Assembly (NCBI GenBank): GCA_031359995.1
Contig: JANMAT010000032.1
Coordinates: 1-23,927 of the forward strand
Length of the DNA stretch: 23,927 nucleotides
Direction of reading: 5' to 3'
Origin: JANMAT01 sp031359995
GTDB lineage: Bacteria > Actinomycetota > Acidimicrobiia > Acidimicrobiales > Ilumatobacteraceae
This document shows, piece after piece, positions 22,099-23,927 of the stretch. Position numbers and translations under genes: made by a program. How positions within the stretch are numbered: position 1 is the first letter of the stretch; every line of letters begins with the position of its first letter. A model generated the notes under the pieces. The model had not been told where the DNA came from, searched no databases, and worked only from the letters and a program-made list of their open reading frames with translations.

Positions 22099-23483
22099 CC
22101 GGCGCGTTGCTGGTGGTGGGCGCCGACCGCGTCGTCACCATGGACGGCGAGCGCACAGTGCTGAGCGACGCGGCGATCCTGGTGCGCGACGGGCGCATCG
22201 CTGCCATCGGGCGCTCGGTCGACCTGCGTGCCGCGCACCCCGGTGCCACGGTGCTCGATGCCGACGGCGGCTGGGTGGTACCGGGGTTCATCGACGCCCA
22301 CCAGCACCTCACCGGCGACCGCCTGGCCCGGGCGTCCATCCCTGACGACCTGGCGCCGGGCGCGGCGATCTTCTCGTGGGCGGTGCCGTTGCACGCGGCC
22401 CACACCGGCGACGACGACGAGCTGTCGGCGTCACTCGCACTGGTGGAAGCGGTGCGCAACGGCGTGACCACGGTGGTGGAGGCCGGCACCGTGGCCCACC
22501 CGGAGCGCGTGGCCGCGGCGGCCCGCGCCGTCGGCGTGCGGGTGGCCCTGGGTCGTTGGGGGTGGGACGTGGCCGACGCGCCCTATGCCGCCCCGGCGGC
22601 CGATGTGCTGGCCGGCGCCGCCGAACTGCTCGATGCGTTCCCGCCCGACGCCGACGATCTGGTGCAGGGCTGGGTCGCGCTGGTGGGCCACGACCTGATG
22701 TCGGACGAACTGGTGGCCGGTGCGTCGGCGTTGGCCCGTTCGCGGGGCACGCACCTCACGTTCCACCTCTCCCCCGGCCCGGGCGACGCCACGGCGTACC
22801 TGGCCCGCACGGGTCGCCGCCCGTTCGTGCACCTGGCCGCGCTCGGCGCGCTCGGGCCGCACGTGCTGGTGGCGCACGCCGTGCACGTGGACGACGCCGA
22901 GGTGGACGCGATCGTGGCGCACGACGTGGCCGTGGCCACGTGCCCGTGGGCCTACCTGCGCCTGGGCCAAGGCGTGTCGCAGGTGGGTCGCCATGTGGAA
23001 CTGGTGCGCCGCGGCGGCCGGCTGGCGCTGGGGTGCGACAGCGAGAACGCCGGCGACCAGATCGACGTGCTGCGCGCCGCCGCACTGTTCGCTGGTCTGG
23101 CCAAGGACAGCGCGGTCGACCCCACGCAGCCAGGCGCCCACCTGGCGCTGGAGCTGGCCACCATCCGGGGGGCGGCGGCCATCGGTCGGGCCCACGAGCT
23201 CGGCTCGCTCGAGGTGGGCAAACGGGCCGACCTGGTCGTGCTCGACGCCCGCCGGCCGGAGTGGACGCCGGTGGGCGACGACCCCGCGCTGCAGCTGGTG
23301 TGGGGCACCGACGGTCGGGCCGTGCGCCACGTGGTGGTGGACGGCGAGGTCGTGGTGCGAGACGGCCGCGGCACGAAGGTCGACGAGGCGGCTCTGGCGG
23401 CGGCGGCCCGCACGGCGGGCCCGGCGCTCAAGGCCCGGGCCGGGCTGACCCCGGTGGTGCCATGGCCGGTGCGGCCGGCGTAA
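22095..23483 (+). CDS. Atz/Trz-type amidohydrolase (amidohydrolase_1)
   Basis: 462 residues from the GTG at 22095. N-terminal beta domain (ALLVVGADRVVTMDGERTVL), then the metal motif GFIDAHQHLTGD (His69, His71), TFHLS (His224), LVAHAVHV (His261, His264), LGCDSEN (Asp315, where relatives have GTDS), and the C-terminal GSLEVGKRADLVVLDARRPEW. This is the layout of AtzA, TrzN and related deaminases, which remove amino or chloro groups from nitrogen rings at a zinc or iron centre. The Glu that usually follows His224 is absent, so chemistry may differ. Substrate unknown. The frame opens upstream, but the GTG overlapping the previous stop is the better start. Confidence 0.88.
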   Translation: MTGALLVVGADRVVTMDGERTVLSDAAILVRDGRIAAIGRSVDLRAAHPGATVLDADGGWVVPGFIDAHQHLTGDRLARASIPDDLAPGAAIFSWAVPLHAAHTGDDDELSASLALVEAVRNGVTTVVEAGTVAHPERVAAAARAVGVRVALGRWGWDVADAPYAAPAADVLAGAAELLDAFPPDADDLVQGWVALVGHDLMSDELVAGASALARSRGTHLTFHLSPGPGDATAYLARTGRRPFVHLAALGALGPHVLVAHAVHVDDAEVDAIVAHDVAVATCPWAYLRLGQGVSQVGRHVELVRRGGRLALGCDSENAGDQIDVLRAAALFAGLAKDSAVDPTQPGAHLALELATIRGAAAIGRAHELGSLEVGKRADLVVLDARRPEWTPVGDDPALQLVWGTDGRAVRHVVVDGEVVVRDGRGTKVDEAALAAAARTAGPALKARAGLTPVVPWPVRPA

Positions 23484-23497
23484 TCGGCCAGGGTCAC

Positions 23498-23519
23498 CCG
23501 GGCCCCGGCCCGGTATGCT
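23498..23519 (+). promoter_or_regulatory. ssrA promoter with adjoining hairpin
   Basis: TATGCT (23514-23519) is a good -10 box, followed by GGTGCC, so transcription may start at about 23526, 13 bases before the mature 5' end. Directly before it a hairpin CCGGGC-CCCG-GCCCGG (23498-23513) could end the amidohydrolase transcript. The -35 box is not clear. Confidence 0.5.
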
Positions 23520-23538
23520 GGTGCCGTACACGACCTAC

Positions 23539-23925
23539 GGGGCTGACCGGTTTCGACATCAGTTTCGGTGGCCGAGCGTGCGACCCGAGTTGCTCAGACT
23601 CGCTAAACGGGGCAAAAACCAGAATTGCCAACGAGCAGTTCGCTCTCGCCGCCTGATAACTCAGGTGTTCGAGAGACATCGTGAGTCGCAAGACCGCACG
23701 GGGTCGATCCACTGCAGCCCGGCAACAGAAGCAGAGGATGGCAGCAGGAAAGACTGCTGACGGTGGGAAAGACCACTGACCGGTCGGAAAGTCGATCCGT
23801 GGACCACCGGGTAACCGATGGTCATCCGACCCGCCGGTGAGGTTGCGTCAGCCTCGAAGTCGGGAATGGTCGTAGCACGGGCGGTTTCCGCCTGGTGGAC
23901 GGGGGTTCGATTCCCCCCAGCTCCA
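23539..23925 (+). ncRNA. ssrA: tmRNA (ssrA), transfer-messenger RNA
   Basis: About 387 bases. The 5' end GGGGCTG (23539-23545) pairs with CAGCTCC (23918-23924) to form the acceptor stem, and CGACCGGTTTCGAC-like D-arm sequence and a GGGGGTTCGATTCCCCCC T-arm complete the tRNA-like part. The tag frame begins at the resume codon GCA (23612-23614) and encodes AKTRIANEQFALAA, ending at TGA TAA (23654-23659). The ALAA end is the usual degradation signal. Three further pseudoknot-rich stretches lie between, by length. The CCA is not encoded: the discriminator A at 23925 is followed by CA, where the window ends. smpB is about 6.5 kb upstream. Confidence 0.95.
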
Positions 23926-23927
23926 CA

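Noticed and set aside
1..23927. CRISPR array or cas genes, sought because of the TPR-CHAT protein.
   Set aside because: No regularly spaced repeats and no Cas7-11, Cas6 or other Cas-like protein was seen.

Overview
The window is bacterial, very GC-rich and densely coded. It carries 26 protein genes (one cut by the left edge) and one RNA gene (tmRNA). The genes point to an actinomycete: CysM and a Mec-type JAMM peptidase side by side, a murI-rph-rdgB run, a CPWC protein resembling the mycothiol-dependent nitroreductase Rv2466c, an MmyB-type regulator, and many starts set for leaderless translation (TANNNT about 6 bases before the start codon). The mix of amidohydrolases, a luciferase-like oxidoreductase, APH-type kinases and MaoC proteins suggests the Acidimicrobiia, but that placement is inference.

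Layout. 1-3096 (minus strand): a catabolic operon of an N-acyl-D-amino-acid deacylase-type amidohydrolase, a second amidohydrolase and a luciferase-like oxidoreductase. It diverges from a D-threonine-aldolase-type gene (3181), followed by a degenerate Uma2-like protein. 4849-9176 (minus): an APH-type kinase, a MaoC-like protein, rdgB, rph, murI and a small zinc-ribbon protein. 15098-17070: cysM and mec (minus) and smpB (plus). 17111-23483: NTF2-like protein, MmyB-type regulator, DsbA-like protein, CoA-binding protein, O-acetylhomoserine sulfhydrylase, TauE/SafE permease, a second NTF2-like protein and an Atz/Trz-type amidohydrolase. 23539-23925: ssrA, whose partner smpB lies about 6.5 kb upstream.

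The unusual region is 9459-15085, a four-gene cassette between murI and cysM, genes that lie close together in Mycobacterium. It encodes a membrane-anchored subtilisin-like (S8) protease, and divergently from it a TPR-CHAT caspase-like protease, an ECF-type sigma factor and a 152-residue protein with an acidic N-terminus and a predicted beta-sandwich C-terminus. Both proteases keep their catalytic residues. Hand counts of sample blocks give lower GC here than in the flanks. A motif GTATCA-N15/16-CGTC lies ahead of both the sigma gene and the S8 gene and could be the promoter the sigma factor reads. My reading is a protease-gated transcription switch, formally like the TPR-CHAT/Csx30/RpoE branch of type III-E CRISPR but without any CRISPR component here. 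Membership is seen in the sequence; the mechanism is inference.

Other points of interest: a likely ATC start codon in the TauE/SafE gene, a cysM-mec pair without cysO between them, stop codons of convergent genes built into one hairpin (15083-15100), and a perfect 16-bp palindrome at 9364.
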